Shown one piece after another: positions 18,094-26,599 of a stretch of 51,108 nt of DNA (positions are counted from its first letter, which is position 1; every line of letters starts with the position of its first letter). The notes beneath the pieces are model-generated. The model saw only the letters and a list, made by a program, of their open reading frames with translations, did not search any database and had not been told where the DNA came from. Location: positions 1 through 51,108 of the forward strand of contig JANXZA010000128.1 of assembly GCA_025355745.1 (NCBI GenBank). Reading direction: 5' to 3'. The position numbers and the translations under genes are program-made. The stretch comes from Rhizobacter sp. Its GTDB lineage: Bacteria; Pseudomonadota; Gammaproteobacteria; Burkholderiales; Burkholderiaceae_C.

Positions 18094-18570
18094 CACGGGC
18101 GTCTCGACCGCGTCCACGGGCCGCGGCGAATACACCGCACACCTCAACGCATGCCACTGTGGCTCGATGCCGCGCCGCTGCAGCGGCAGCCATGTCGACT
18201 GCATCGACTCCCGCCACGGCGACGCTGCGATCGGCCGGAATCGCAGCAACATCCAGGGCCCGAGGTCGATGGCCACCGAGATCTCGCCGGCAATCGGCTC
18301 GGTGCCGCCGGCCGACATATCGAGCAGCGCCCAGCACTGTCCGTCCCAGCTCAAGCGACGCGCCGGCACCCGCATCAGCGACAGGCCGAGCCCCCCAAAC
18401 AGCGCGGCCACTAACGCCAACGCCACGCCCTTGGCCACACCCGCCAGTTCGTCCTGCCCGCTCAGCCAGCCCGCCAGCGCCAGCGTGCCGAGGGAGGTCA
18501 GCAGCACCACGGCCGCGCGCCAGATGCCGAACCGGGTCAGCGAAACTTGGAGGGCTGGCGCGGTTCGCAT
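18085..18570 (-). CDS. Small membrane protein between fabF and rpoE, YgfX-like layout
   Basis: A 161-residue protein that I do not firmly recognise. It has two predicted transmembrane segments near the N-terminus (about 19-36 and 46-66), then a soluble domain with LSWDGQCWALLD, DLGPWMLLRFRP and STWLPLQRRGIEPQWHALRC. That layout of two helices followed by a W/R-rich small domain resembles YgfX/CptA proteins, which in gammaproteobacteria also lie near rpoE-linked genes; the link is tentative. It starts 21 nt after fabF. Its stop codon falls inside the outermost copy of the 29-bp repeat in front of rpoE, so the two genes are probably co-transcribed. Confidence 0.7.
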   Translation of the reverse strand: MRTAPALQVSLTRFGIWRAAVVLLTSLGTLALAGWLSGQDELAGVAKGVALALVAALFGGLGLSLMRVPARRLSWDGQCWALLDMSAGGTEPIAGEISVAIDLGPWMLLRFRPIAASPWRESMQSTWLPLQRRGIEPQWHALRCAVYSPRPVDAVETPVPR

Positions 18571-18591
18571 CGCCGCACAAAAGCGGGGCCG

Positions 18592-19836
18592 TCAAACCCG
18601 CTTGAAGACGAGTGTGCCGTTGGTGCCGCCGAAACCGAAGTTGTTCTTCACCGCATAGTCGATCTTCATGTCGCGCGCCGTGTTGGCGCAGTAGTCCAGG
18701 TCGCACTCCGGATCCTGATTGAAGATGTTGATGGTCGGCGGTGATACCTGGTGGTGCACCGCGAGCACCGAGAACACCGACTCGATGCCGCCCGCCCCGC
18801 CCAGCAAGTGGCCGGTCATCGACTTGGTCGAGTTAACGACCAGCTTGCCGGCATGGTCGCCGAACGCCAGCTTGATGGCGTTCGTTTCATTCAGGTCGCC
18901 AAGCGGCGTGGAGGTGCCGTGCGCGTTGAGGTACTGCACCTGCTCAGCGTTCAGGCCGGCGTTGCGCAGGGCAGCTTTCATCGAGCGCTTCGGGCCGTCG
19001 ACGTTCGGTGCGGTCATGTGGAACGCATCGGCACCCATGCCGAAGCCGACGAGTTCGGCATAGATCTTCGCGCCGCGCTTTTTCGCATGCTCGTACTCTT
19101 CGAGGACCAGCACGCCGGCGCCCTCGCCGAGCACGAAGCCGTCGCGGTCCTTGTCCCAAGGACGCGAGGCAGTTTGCGGGTCGTCGTTGCGGGTCGACAA
19201 GGCGCGCGCCGCCGCAAAGCCGCCGACCCCGAGCGGCGACACCGTGGCCTCGGAGCCGCCGGCGATCATCACATCGGCGTCGCCGTACTCGATCAGCCGG
19301 CCGGCCTCGCCGATGCTGTGCAGCCCGGTAGTGCAGGCGGTGACGATCGCCAGGTTCGGGCCCTTAAAGCCGTAGGTGATCGAGACATGGCCCGAGATCA
19401 TGTTGATGATCGAGGCCGGCACGAAGAACGGCGTGATGCGGCGCGGGCCACGGCTCACCAGTTCGGCGTGCGTGTCTTCAATCAACGGCAGGCCGCCGAT
19501 GCCCGAACCCACCACCACGCCGATGCGCTCGGCCTGCTCTTCGCTGAGGTCGGCATTCGTCGCCAGGCCGGCGTCGCGCACGGCCTGGATCGACGCCGCC
19601 AGGCCGTAGTGGATGAAAGTGTCCATGTGGCGGGCGTCCTTGGCCGGGAAGTAATCCTCGACCTGGAAGCCCTTCACCTCGCCGGCAATTCGGCAGGCAA
19701 AGTTCGAGGCATCGAACTTGGTGATGTTGCCGATGCCAGATCGCCCGGCCAGCAGGTTGGCCCAGCCCTCGGCCACCGTGTTGCCCACGGGGCTGATCAG
19801 ACCGAGGCCGGTCACCACAACGCGGCGTCGAGACAT
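18592..19836 (-). CDS. fabF: 3-oxoacyl-[ACP] synthase II (FabF)
   Basis: A 414-residue condensing enzyme that elongates acyl-ACP with malonyl-ACP in fatty acid synthesis, the KAS II form that also tunes membrane fluidity. The active-site cysteine is C168 in VTACTTG; the two catalytic histidines lie in [11 protein letters not shown] and [14 protein letters not shown]. It begins [19 protein letters not shown], the family start, at the ATG at 19836; the open frame above it overlaps acpP and was discarded. It lies 20 nt downstream of acpP in the fab operon. Confidence 0.97.
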   Translation of the reverse strand: MSRRRVVVTGLGLISPVGNTVAEGWANLLAGRSGIGNITKFDASNFACRIAGEVKGFQVEDYFPAKDARHMDTFIHYGLAASIQAVRDAGLATNADLSEEQAERIGVVVGSGIGGLPLIEDTHAELVSRGPRRITPFFVPASIINMISGHVSITYGFKGPNLAIVTACTTGLHSIGEAGRLIEYGDADVMIAGGSEATVSPLGVGGFAAARALSTRNDDPQTASRPWDKDRDGFVLGEGAGVLVLEEYEHAKKRGAKIYAELVGFGMGADAFHMTAPNVDGPKRSMKAALRNAGLNAEQVQYLNAHGTSTPLGDLNETNAIKLAFGDHAGKLVVNSTKSMTGHLLGGAGGIESVFSVLAVHHQVSPPTINIFNQDPECDLDYCANTARDMKIDYAVKNNFGFGGTNGTLVFKRV

Positions 19837-19856
19837 GGGCTTCAGTGCAGCTTGCG

Positions 19857-20096
19857 TCAAGCCTTCTGGTGCTTCATCGCGTAGTCGATCGCGAGTTGCA
19901 CCGTGGTGATCTTCTCGGCTTCTTCGTCGGGGATCTCGATGCCGAATTCGTCCTCCAGCGCCATCACCAGTTCGACCGTGTCGAGCGAGTCGGCGCCCAG
20001 GTCGGCGACGAAGGCCTTGTTGTTCACCACATCGGCTTCGGGAACGCCGAGTTGTTCGGCAATGATTTTCTTGACACGCGCTTCGATATCGCTCAT
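19857..20096 (-). CDS. acpP: Acyl carrier protein
   Basis: A 79-residue acidic acyl carrier protein. The phosphopantetheine attachment serine is S37 in the DSL motif ([20 protein letters not shown]). It starts [18 protein letters not shown] with a strong GGAGGAG ribosome-binding site just upstream. It shuttles acyl chains between FabD, FabH, FabG, FabF and PlsX, all encoded here, and is activated by AcpS (also in this window). It has a possible promoter of its own in the 150-nt gap after fabG, which would fit its need for high expression. Confidence 0.98.
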   Translation of the reverse strand: MSDIEARVKKIIAEQLGVPEADVVNNKAFVADLGADSLDTVELVMALEDEFGIEIPDEEAEKITTVQLAIDYAMKHQKA

Positions 20097-20131
20097 GACT
20101 CCTCCGGGAGTGTTTACAGAAACAGCCCGCG

Positions 20132-20161
20132 ATTCTACGGCCTGGGCGGTGTCGAATCGAA
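20132..20161 (-). promoter_or_regulatory. Candidate promoter of acpP-fabF
   Basis: On the minus strand TAGAAT (20137 to 20132) lies 36 nt upstream of the acpP ATG. A weak TTCGAT (20161 to 20156) sits 18 nt before it. The 150-nt gap between fabG and acpP is the longest inside the fab run after the yceD-rpmF gap, which makes an internal promoter plausible. Confidence 0.35.
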
Positions 20162-20246
20162 GACACCGGGCCGCATGCCGGACGGGCTCGTCCGGCAACG
20201 GGCAGCGACGCCACCCGCGCTCAAACTCAACTCGATTCGAGTGAAA

Positions 20247-21008
20247 TCAACCCATGTACATGCCGCCGTTGACATGCAGCTCGCTGCCCGTGATGTAGCC
20301 CGCCTGCGGCGACGCCAAAAACGCCACCGCATGGGCGATGTCGCTGGCCTGGCCGAGCCGCCCGAGCGGGATCTGCGCCATCAGCGCGGTGGTCTGCGCC
20401 TCGGTCAGGGCCTTGGTCATGTCGGTCGCGATGAAGCCCGGCGCGACGCAATTGACGGTGATGCCGCGGCCGCCCAGCTCACGCGCCAGCGACCGCGTCA
20501 TGCCTGCCACGCCGGCCTTCGCGGCAGCGTAGTTCGCCTGGCCCGCGTTGCCGCTCGCACCGACCACCGAAGTGATGTTGACGATGCGCCCGTAACGCTG
20601 CTTCATCATCGGCCGGATGGCAGCGCGGCTGACACGGAACACGGCCTTCAGATTGGTGTCGAGCACCGCGTCCCAGTCGTCGTCTTTCATGCGCATCGAC
20701 AGCGTGTCGCGGGTGATGCCGGCGTTGTTGACGACAACGTGCAGCGCGCCGTGTTCCTTGACGATCGCGTCGATGGCGGCGTCGATGCCGGCGCCGTCGT
20801 TGACGTTCAGGCACAGGCCCCGGCTGCCCGCGAACGCGGCCAGCGCCTCGCTGATGGCGGCTGCACCGGCCGACGTGGTCGCCGTGCCGATGACCTTCAT
20901 GCCCAGCCCCGCCAGCGCCAGCGCAATGGCCCGCCCGATGCCGCGCGATGCGCCGGTGACGAGCGCAACCTGCCCGACAACTTGAACTTCCGTACCCATG
21001 TTGCTCAT
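20247..21008 (-). CDS. fabG: 3-oxoacyl-[ACP] reductase FabG
   Basis: A 253-residue short-chain dehydrogenase that reduces 3-oxoacyl-ACP with NADPH. The nucleotide-binding motif is TGASRGIG (18-25), NNAG is at 94-97, and the catalytic residues are S147, Y160 and K164 (YAAAK). The C-terminus GYITGSELHVNGGMYMG is typical of FabG. The ATG at 21008 overlaps the fabD stop by 4 nt; a second ATG three codons later is possible. The order fabH-fabD-fabG-acpP-fabF is the classical cluster. Confidence 0.96.
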   Translation of the reverse strand: MSNMGTEVQVVGQVALVTGASRGIGRAIALALAGLGMKVIGTATTSAGAAAISEALAAFAGSRGLCLNVNDGAGIDAAIDAIVKEHGALHVVVNNAGITRDTLSMRMKDDDWDAVLDTNLKAVFRVSRAAIRPMMKQRYGRIVNITSVVGASGNAGQANYAAAKAGVAGMTRSLARELGGRGITVNCVAPGFIATDMTKALTEAQTTALMAQIPLGRLGQASDIAHAVAFLASPQAGYITGSELHVNGGMYMG

Positions 21009-21943
21009 GCGATCAACGCCTTCACCTCGGCGAGCGACGCCAGGTCGAACACCGCGCCGCTCAGCGCCAGCGCATCGATGCGCTTGACCATGCCGGCCAG
21101 CACCCTGCCAGGCCCGCATTCGATGATGCACGCGGCGCCGCGGGCGCGCATCTCCAGCACAGTGTCGGCCCAGCGCACCGGCCCGAACGCCTGGCGGTAG
21201 AGCGCGTCGCGGATCGCATCGGCGTCGGTCTCGATCTTCACGTCGATGTTGTTCACGACCGGAATCTGCGGCGTGCCGAATACCGTGGTCGCGAGCCTTG
21301 CCTTGAGCCGATCGGCGGCCGGTTTCATCAGGCTCGAATGGAAGGGCGCCGAGACCTGCAACAGCAGCGCCCGCCTCGCGCCCTTGGCCATCAAGACTTC
21401 GCAGGCCTGGTCGACGCCCGCCTTGGTGCCTGCGATGACGGTCTGCTTCGGGTCGTTGAAGTTCGCCGCCTCCACCAGCTCGCCGGTGGCAGCCACCACT
21501 TGCGCGCAGCCGTCGCGCACCGCGCCTGCGTCGAGGCCAAGGATCGCCGCCATCGCGCCCGCACCGACCGGCACCGCGTCCTGCATCGCCTGGGCGCGAA
21601 AGCGCACCAGCGGCAGCGCGTCGGCCAGGCTCAGCACGCCAGCTGCGACGAGCGCCGTGTACTCACCCAGCGAATGACCCGCGACCAGGCTCGGTGCGCG
21701 GCCGGTCTGCGCCAGCCAGGCGCGGTAGCAGGCGATGCCCGCCGTCAGCATCACCGGCTGGGTGTTGGTGGTCAGGTCGAGCCGGGCCTTCGGGCCGCTG
21801 CGGATCAGCGCGGCCATGTCGATGTCGAGCACGTCGGAGGCTTCGCCGAGTGTCTGGCGCACAGCCGCATCGTCGCCCCAGGCGTCGAGCATGCCGATGG
21901 TTTGCGAGCCCTGGCCCGGGAACACGAATGCGAACGTCGTCAT
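21005..21943 (-). CDS. fabD: Malonyl CoA-acyl carrier protein transacylase FabD
   Basis: A 312-residue enzyme that transfers malonyl from CoA to ACP. FPGQGSQ is at 8-14, the nucleophile elbow GHSLGEY holds S91, and the catalytic histidine lies in SAPFHSSLM. It starts MTTFAFVFPGQGSQ at the ATG at 21943; the longer frame overlaps the end of fabH and was set aside. A 58-nt gap separates it from fabH, and it overlaps fabG by 4 nt. Confidence 0.96.
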   Translation of the reverse strand: MTTFAFVFPGQGSQTIGMLDAWGDDAAVRQTLGEASDVLDIDMAALIRSGPKARLDLTTNTQPVMLTAGIACYRAWLAQTGRAPSLVAGHSLGEYTALVAAGVLSLADALPLVRFRAQAMQDAVPVGAGAMAAILGLDAGAVRDGCAQVVAATGELVEAANFNDPKQTVIAGTKAGVDQACEVLMAKGARRALLLQVSAPFHSSLMKPAADRLKARLATTVFGTPQIPVVNNIDVKIETDADAIRDALYRQAFGPVRWADTVLEMRARGAACIIECGPGRVLAGMVKRIDALALSGAVFDLASLAEVKALIA

Positions 21944-22001
21944 CGCCAAAAGCTGTGTCTGTGCGGGAGTCGCAATGGAGAAGGGAGCGGGCGGTGCGCG
22001 C

Positions 22002-23009
22002 TCAAAGGTCGAGCAGCACCGCACCCCAGGTGAAGCCGCCGCCGACGCCTTCGAGCAGCACGGTGTCGCCGCGCCGGATCTTGCCGGCGCGCACCGATTC
22101 GTCGAGCGCGAGCGGGATCGACGCGGCCGAGGTGTTGCCGTGCTGGTCGACCGTGACGATGAGCTTCTCCAGTGGCAGCTTGAGGCGCTTCGCGGTGCTT
22201 TGCAGGATCCGGATGTTGGCCTGGTGCGGGATCAGCCAGTCGACATCGGCACCGGTCAGGCCGGCTTTGTCGAGCACCGAATGGGCCACGTCGAAGAGAA
22301 CGTTGACGGCGAGCTTGAACACTGCCGGGCCGTCCATCTTGAGCAGCGGGTCGCCAAGGATGTGGCCGCCCGAGACATGGCCGGGCACACACAGAATGCC
22401 CACATGGCGGCCATCGGCGTGCAGCTCGGTGGCGAGGATGCCGGGCGTCTCGCTGGCCTCCAAGACGACCGCACCGGCGCCGTCGCCGAACAGCACGCAG
22501 GTGCCTCGATCCTTGAAGTCGAGGATGCGCGAGAAGACCTCGGCGCCGATCACCAGCGCCTTGCGGGCCGCGCCGGTGCGGATCATCGCGTCGGCCAGCG
22601 TCAGCGCATAGACGAAGCCCGAGCACACCGCCTGCACGTCGAAGGCCGGGCAGCCGTGGATGCCGAGCTTCTGCTGGACGATGCACGCGGTGGACGGGAA
22701 CACCATGTCGGGCGTGCTGGTCGCAAGGATGATGAGGTCGATGCTGGCCACGTCGCAGTCGGCCGCTTCGAGGGCACGCCGGGCGGCCTGCACCGCAAGG
22801 TCGCTGCACATCACGCCGTCGGCAGCGAAGTGGCGCGCCTTGATGCCGGTGCGCGCGACGATCCACTCATCCGAGGTCTCGATGCCGTCCCGCGCCAGCT
22901 GTGCTGCGAGCGCATCGTTGGTCAGCCGGTTCGGGGGCAGGAAGCTGCCAGTGCCGGTGATGCGCGAGTGGGCCGGGGCCGGGGCAGAGGCAGAGGCAGA
23001 GGATTTCAT
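22002..23009 (-). CDS. fabH: 3-oxoacyl-[ACP] synthase III (FabH)
   Basis: A 335-residue KAS III that starts fatty acid synthesis by condensing acetyl-CoA with malonyl-ACP. The catalytic triad is C129 (QAVCSGF), the histidine of PHQANIRIL and the asparagine of QHGNTSAAS. The first 14 residues (Ser/Ala/Pro repeats) are encoded by short hexanucleotide repeats and extend beyond the normal family start near [10 protein letters not shown]. The true start could therefore be slightly internal, but the ATG at 23009 overlaps the plsX stop by 4 nt, which supports it. Confidence 0.95.
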   Translation of the reverse strand: MKSSASASAPAPAHSRITGTGSFLPPNRLTNDALAAQLARDGIETSDEWIVARTGIKARHFAADGVMCSDLAVQAARRALEAADCDVASIDLIILATSTPDMVFPSTACIVQQKLGIHGCPAFDVQAVCSGFVYALTLADAMIRTGAARKALVIGAEVFSRILDFKDRGTCVLFGDGAGAVVLEASETPGILATELHADGRHVGILCVPGHVSGGHILGDPLLKMDGPAVFKLAVNVLFDVAHSVLDKAGLTGADVDWLIPHQANIRILQSTAKRLKLPLEKLIVTVDQHGNTSAASIPLALDESVRAGKIRRGDTVLLEGVGGGFTWGAVLLDL

Positions 23010-24154
23010 GCAGAGCGTCGAGCTTCTGGCGCGGGCGGGTCAGCCGCGACGGGCGCCACCGCATCGCCCGAGGCGAACGCTGTGGAACCTGCTGCGGGAG
23101 CAGCGGCCAGCGTTTCGAGAATCCGGTCGTGGACACGCTCGAGCAGGCCGTTTCGAGCGGCATCATAAGCCCGATTCAGCGCCTGTTCGAAGGCGAACGC
23201 ATCGGATGATCCGTGGGCCTTGAACACCAGGCCGCGCAGCCCCAGCAAGCTGCCGCCGCTGTAACGGCGGTGGTCCAGGCGCGCCTTGAAGTGCTGCATG
23301 ACCGGCCCGGCCGCGAGGGCCGCGAGCCGCGTCCACCAGTTCCGGCTGAACTCCTCGCGCAGGATGCCGACGAACATCGCCGCCGCGCCCTCGGCGGTTT
23401 TCAACGCAACGTTGCCGACGAAGCCGTCGCACACCACGATGTCGGTCGTGCCCTTGAAGATGTCGTTGCCTTCGACGTTGCCGTGGAAGTTCAGGTGGCC
23501 GTGGTCAGCCGCCGCGCGCAGCAACTCGCCGGCGCGCTTGATGATCTCGCTGCCCTTGATCTCTTCCTCACCAATGTTCAACAGGCCGACCGACGGGTTC
23601 TCGGTGCCGTCCACCGCCGCCACCAGCGCGCTGCCCATGACCGCGAACTGCAGCAGGTGCTCGGCCGTGCAATCGACATTCGCGCCAAGATCGAGCACGG
23701 TCGTGTAGCCGCCGCGCTGGTTCGGCATCACGGCGGCGATGGCCGGCCGGTCGATGCCTTCAAGCGTCTTCAGCACATAGCGCGACACCGCCATCAGAGC
23801 GCCGGTGTTGCCCGCAGAAACGCAGGCCTGTGCGTTTGAGGTGCCGCTGGCGTCAGGCTTGACCTGGTTCACGGCAACGCGCAGCGACGAGTCTTTTTTG
23901 CGCCGCAACGCCACTTCAAGGGGGTCGTCCATCGCGACCACCTCGGTGGCGATGACGTGGCTGCAACGCTCCCAGCCGTGCGCCGGCGCAAGTGCTTCGG
24001 CACGGCCAACGAGGATCAGCTCAGCATTCGGGTGCGCCGCCAGAAAGGCCCGGCAGGCAGGCAGAATGACGGTCGGGCCGTGGTCGCCGCCCATGCAATC
24101 GACCGCGATGCGCACGGTGCCCAGACGAGGCGGCGCCGCAACGCTCATCGGCAT
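23006..24154 (-). CDS. plsX: Phosphate acyltransferase PlsX
   Basis: A 382-residue peripheral membrane enzyme that converts acyl-ACP to acyl-phosphate for phospholipid synthesis (PlsX/PlsY pathway). Motifs include [12 protein letters not shown] near residues 16-27, [19 protein letters not shown] and [10 protein letters not shown]. The tail beyond about 345 is Ala/Pro-rich and variable. ATG codons at 24154 and 24148 are both possible. It lies between rpmF (35 nt) and fabH (4-nt overlap), the usual rpmF-plsX-fabH order. Confidence 0.95.
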   Translation of the reverse strand: MPMSVAAPPRLGTVRIAVDCMGGDHGPTVILPACRAFLAAHPNAELILVGRAEALAPAHGWERCSHVIATEVVAMDDPLEVALRRKKDSSLRVAVNQVKPDASGTSNAQACVSAGNTGALMAVSRYVLKTLEGIDRPAIAAVMPNQRGGYTTVLDLGANVDCTAEHLLQFAVMGSALVAAVDGTENPSVGLLNIGEEEIKGSEIIKRAGELLRAAADHGHLNFHGNVEGNDIFKGTTDIVVCDGFVGNVALKTAEGAAAMFVGILREEFSRNWWTRLAALAAGPVMQHFKARLDHRRYSGGSLLGLRGLVFKAHGSSDAFAFEQALNRAYDAARNGLLERVHDRILETLAAAPAAGSTAFASGDAVAPVAADPPAPEARRSA

Positions 24155-24189
24155 GGAATGCGCGTTGCGCTGAACCCTGCGCAGAACCG

Positions 24190-24372
24190 TTACGCGTCCG
24201 CCTTGGTCTTCAGCACCTTGCGACCGCGGTAGAAACCGGTCGGGCTGATGTGGTGGCGCAAGTGCGATTCACCGGTGGTCGGCTCGATCGCCGTGCCGGG
24301 CGTGTTCAGCGCGTAGTGCGAGCGGTGCATGCCGCGCTTCGACGGGGACTTCTTGTTCTGTTGAACGGCCAT
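24190..24372 (-). CDS. rpmF: 50S ribosomal protein L32
   Basis: A 60-residue basic ribosomal protein. It begins [20 protein letters not shown], the highly conserved L32 start, and ends with [20 protein letters not shown]. The zinc cysteines of some L32 proteins are absent, as is normal for the zinc-free form in many proteobacteria. It lies downstream of yceD and upstream of plsX, the conserved yceD-rpmF-plsX order linking ribosome and lipid synthesis. Confidence 0.98.
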   Translation of the reverse strand: MAVQQNKKSPSKRGMHRSHYALNTPGTAIEPTTGESHLRHHISPTGFYRGRKVLKTKADA

Positions 24373-24539
24373 CTCGATCTCCTGGGGCCCGTTTAAGGGC
24401 CAGCGCTGGCAAGTTCAGCGCGGTGTCACTGGGGCCACGCGAATCGCCGGTTGACGGCAATGTGGAGGCAGAAAAGCCCTTGAGTTTAGCATGGCGAATC
24501 AATGCATCCCGACGGCTCCGTCGCGCAGTGCCCGCCAGG

Positions 24540-25097
24540 TCAGTTCAGCGGACCGGCGCGCTTCAACGCCGCAAGCGCTGCGAACGGGTGCGGCGCGTCG
24601 GCGGCGGTTTCGGCGTCGACGCGCACCGGCAGCGGCTCGGGGCACACGTCGTGCCTCGGCACCAGCGGCATCGCGAGCAGCAGCTCGTCTTCGACCAGCG
24701 CCTGCAGGTCGAGGGCGCGCGGCATCGCCAGCACGTCATCGTCGGTTTCGGCGTCGGTTTCAGCGTCGAGCCGGGCTGCGAGTTCCTCGCCCTGCACAAA
24801 CAGGAAATTCCGCTCCACCTCGATCGCCACGACCACCGGCTTGAGGCAGCGCTGGCACGCCAGCGCGAGGTGGCTGGCCGCCCGTATGTGCAGCCAGGTC
24901 TGGAACGCGCCGCCGCGGGCCGCGCGGCGCTCGCCACGTGCGCTCCAGGTCACGCCATCCGCGCCGGTCGGTGCCGCCGCCAGCGATTCGACGACCCGGT
25001 GCAGGCGGCTCACCGGCCACTGGCCCGCGAGCTGAGCTGCCTCCGCAGCGAACACTTCGACGTCCAGATGGGAAGGGTTGAATTCACGCGCTGCCAT
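24540..25097 (-). CDS. yceD: YceD/DUF177 family 23S rRNA accumulation protein
   Basis: A 185-residue protein of the DUF177 family. The CQRCLKP pair of cysteines near residue 82 and an acidic second half with VEDELLLAMPLVPRHDVC are the family pattern. Family knowledge: YceD is needed for normal 23S rRNA accumulation and is nearly always followed by rpmF, as here (167 nt). It is divergent from the Maf gene; the 75-nt gap between them must hold both promoters. Confidence 0.9.
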   Translation of the reverse strand: MAAREFNPSHLDVEVFAAEAAQLAGQWPVSRLHRVVESLAAAPTGADGVTWSARGERRAARGGAFQTWLHIRAASHLALACQRCLKPVVVAIEVERNFLFVQGEELAARLDAETDAETDDDVLAMPRALDLQALVEDELLLAMPLVPRHDVCPEPLPVRVDAETAADAPHPFAALAALKRAGPLN

Positions 25098-25172
25098 GCG
25101 CTGCAGTGTACGGTCCGAGGGCGGTTGCTCTGGTGGATGCGGGTTATGGCACCGGCGATGGGAGAATGCCCG

Positions 25173-25784
25173 ATGACCTTTCGCCGCCCGTTGATTCTGG
25201 GTTCAACCTCGCGCTACCGGTGCGAATTGCTCGAGCGCCTGCGCGTCCCGTTCGACGTGGTCGCACCTGACGTTGACGAGGCGCCGCTGCTGGGCGAAGC
25301 GCCCGCCGCCCTCGCCGTGCGGCTGGCCCTGGCGAAGGCGCGTGCCGTGTCGGCCGGGCACCCGAACGCGGTGGTGATCGGCTCGGACCAGGTCGCCGAA
25401 CTCGACGGCGAACCCATCGGCAAACCCGGCAGCCACCAGCGCGCGGTGGCGCAGCTGCGGCGCATGCGTGGGCGCAGTGTCGTGTTCCACACCGCCGTGG
25501 CGGTCGTCTGCGAGGCAAGCGGCTTTGCCGGCAGCGCGCTGGTGCCGGTCACCGTGCGCTTTCGCGATCTGAGCGATGCCGAGATCGAGCACTACCTGCG
25601 AACCGAGCAACCCTACGACTGCGCCGGCAGCGCCAAGTGCGAGACGCTGGGCATCGCCCTGCTCGACGCGATCGACTCCGACGACCCGACCGCGCTGGTC
25701 GGGTTGCCGCTGATCCGCACCTGTGGGTTGCTGCGCCAGGCTGGCATCGACCCGTTGGCCGGGCCCTCGCCCGGCGCGCGATGA
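25173..25784 (+). CDS. yceF: Maf-family nucleotide pyrophosphatase (YceF-type)
   Basis: A 203-residue Maf-like pyrophosphatase. It has ILGSTSRYRCELL at the start (nucleotide-binding SxSxRR variant), PDVDEAPL, GSDQVAELDGEPIGKPG and AGSAKCETLGIALLD. The SDQV rather than SDTxV motif suggests the YceF branch, which hydrolyses m7GTP, instead of the dTTP/UTP branch. The frame is open far upstream; in-frame ATGs at 25146, 25158 and 25173 compete, and 25173 gives the family start. Its stop overlaps the next gene by 4 nt. Confidence 0.88.
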   Translation: MTFRRPLILGSTSRYRCELLERLRVPFDVVAPDVDEAPLLGEAPAALAVRLALAKARAVSAGHPNAVVIGSDQVAELDGEPIGKPGSHQRAVAQLRRMRGRSVVFHTAVAVVCEASGFAGSALVPVTVRFRDLSDAEIEHYLRTEQPYDCAGSAKCETLGIALLDAIDSDDPTALVGLPLIRTCGLLRQAGIDPLAGPSPGAR

Positions 25785-26575
25785 TCGCAACCATGCCAGC
25801 GCTCGGCGCGCTGTACCTGGTGCCCAACACGCTCGACTTCGCAACGCCGGGCGAGCCGCCCGACCTGCGCGACGTGCTGCCGCTGGGCGTCATCCGCCAT
25901 GCCGCGCGGCTGCGCCACTGGGTTGCCGAAAACGCCAAGACCACGCGCGCTTTCCTGAAACGGGTCGACGCTGTCGTGGCCTTGGGCCAGCCGCTGCAGG
26001 CGCTGTCGATCATCGAGCTGCCGCGGCCGCGAAAGGGCGTGGCACACCCCACATCGAAAAACGCAGACGGCCTCGACGTGCTGCACGCCTTGCTGGCCCC
26101 GGCTCTCGCTGGCCACGACATCGGCTTGATCTCGGAGGCCGGCCTGCCCGCCATCGCCGACCCCGGCGCCGCGCTGGTGCAGGCGGCGCACGCACTGGTC
26201 ATCGAGGTGATCGCGCTGCCGGGCCCGAGCTCGCTGCTGCTCGCGTTGGCGGCAAGTGGGCTGAACGGCCAGAGCTTCGCGTTCGTGGGTTACCTGCCGG
26301 TCGAAGCGCAGCAGCGCATCGCGCGTCTTCGCGAACTGGAGGCGCTGTCGCGCCGGCTTGGCCAGACCCAGTTGATGATCGAAACGCCCTACCGCAACGC
26401 TGCGTTGCTCGACGCCATGCTGGCTCACTTGAACCCGGCAACCCGGTTGTCGGTGAGCAGCGGCTTGACGTTGGCAGGCGGCTTCACGCACACCGCCAGC
26501 GTTGCCGCATGGCGCGCCAACCCCCGCACACTGGCAGCCGATGTTCCGGCCGTGTTCGCGCTGCTGGCGGGTTGA
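25781..26575 (+). CDS. Tetrapyrrole methylase-family SAM methyltransferase (RsmI-like paralogue)
   Basis: A 264-residue protein of the RsmI/CbiF methylase fold. GALYLVPNTLDF stands in place of the RsmI LYVVxTPIGNL start, ISEAGLPAIADPGAALV is the family loop, and LPGPSSLLLALAASGL with GQSFAFVGYLP match RsmI. Family knowledge: RsmI 2'-O-methylates C1402 of 16S rRNA. This divergent paralogue, linked to maf in Burkholderiales, lacks an assigned substrate. ATGA overlap with maf implies coupling. It is convergent with the helicase gene 24 nt away. Confidence 0.8.
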   Translation: MIATMPALGALYLVPNTLDFATPGEPPDLRDVLPLGVIRHAARLRHWVAENAKTTRAFLKRVDAVVALGQPLQALSIIELPRPRKGVAHPTSKNADGLDVLHALLAPALAGHDIGLISEAGLPAIADPGAALVQAAHALVIEVIALPGPSSLLLALAASGLNGQSFAFVGYLPVEAQQRIARLRELEALSRRLGQTQLMIETPYRNAALLDAMLAHLNPATRLSVSSGLTLAGGFTHTASVAAWRANPRTLAADVPAVFALLAG

Positions 26576-26599
26576 GCCGGCAGCGCGTCGCGAACCACG

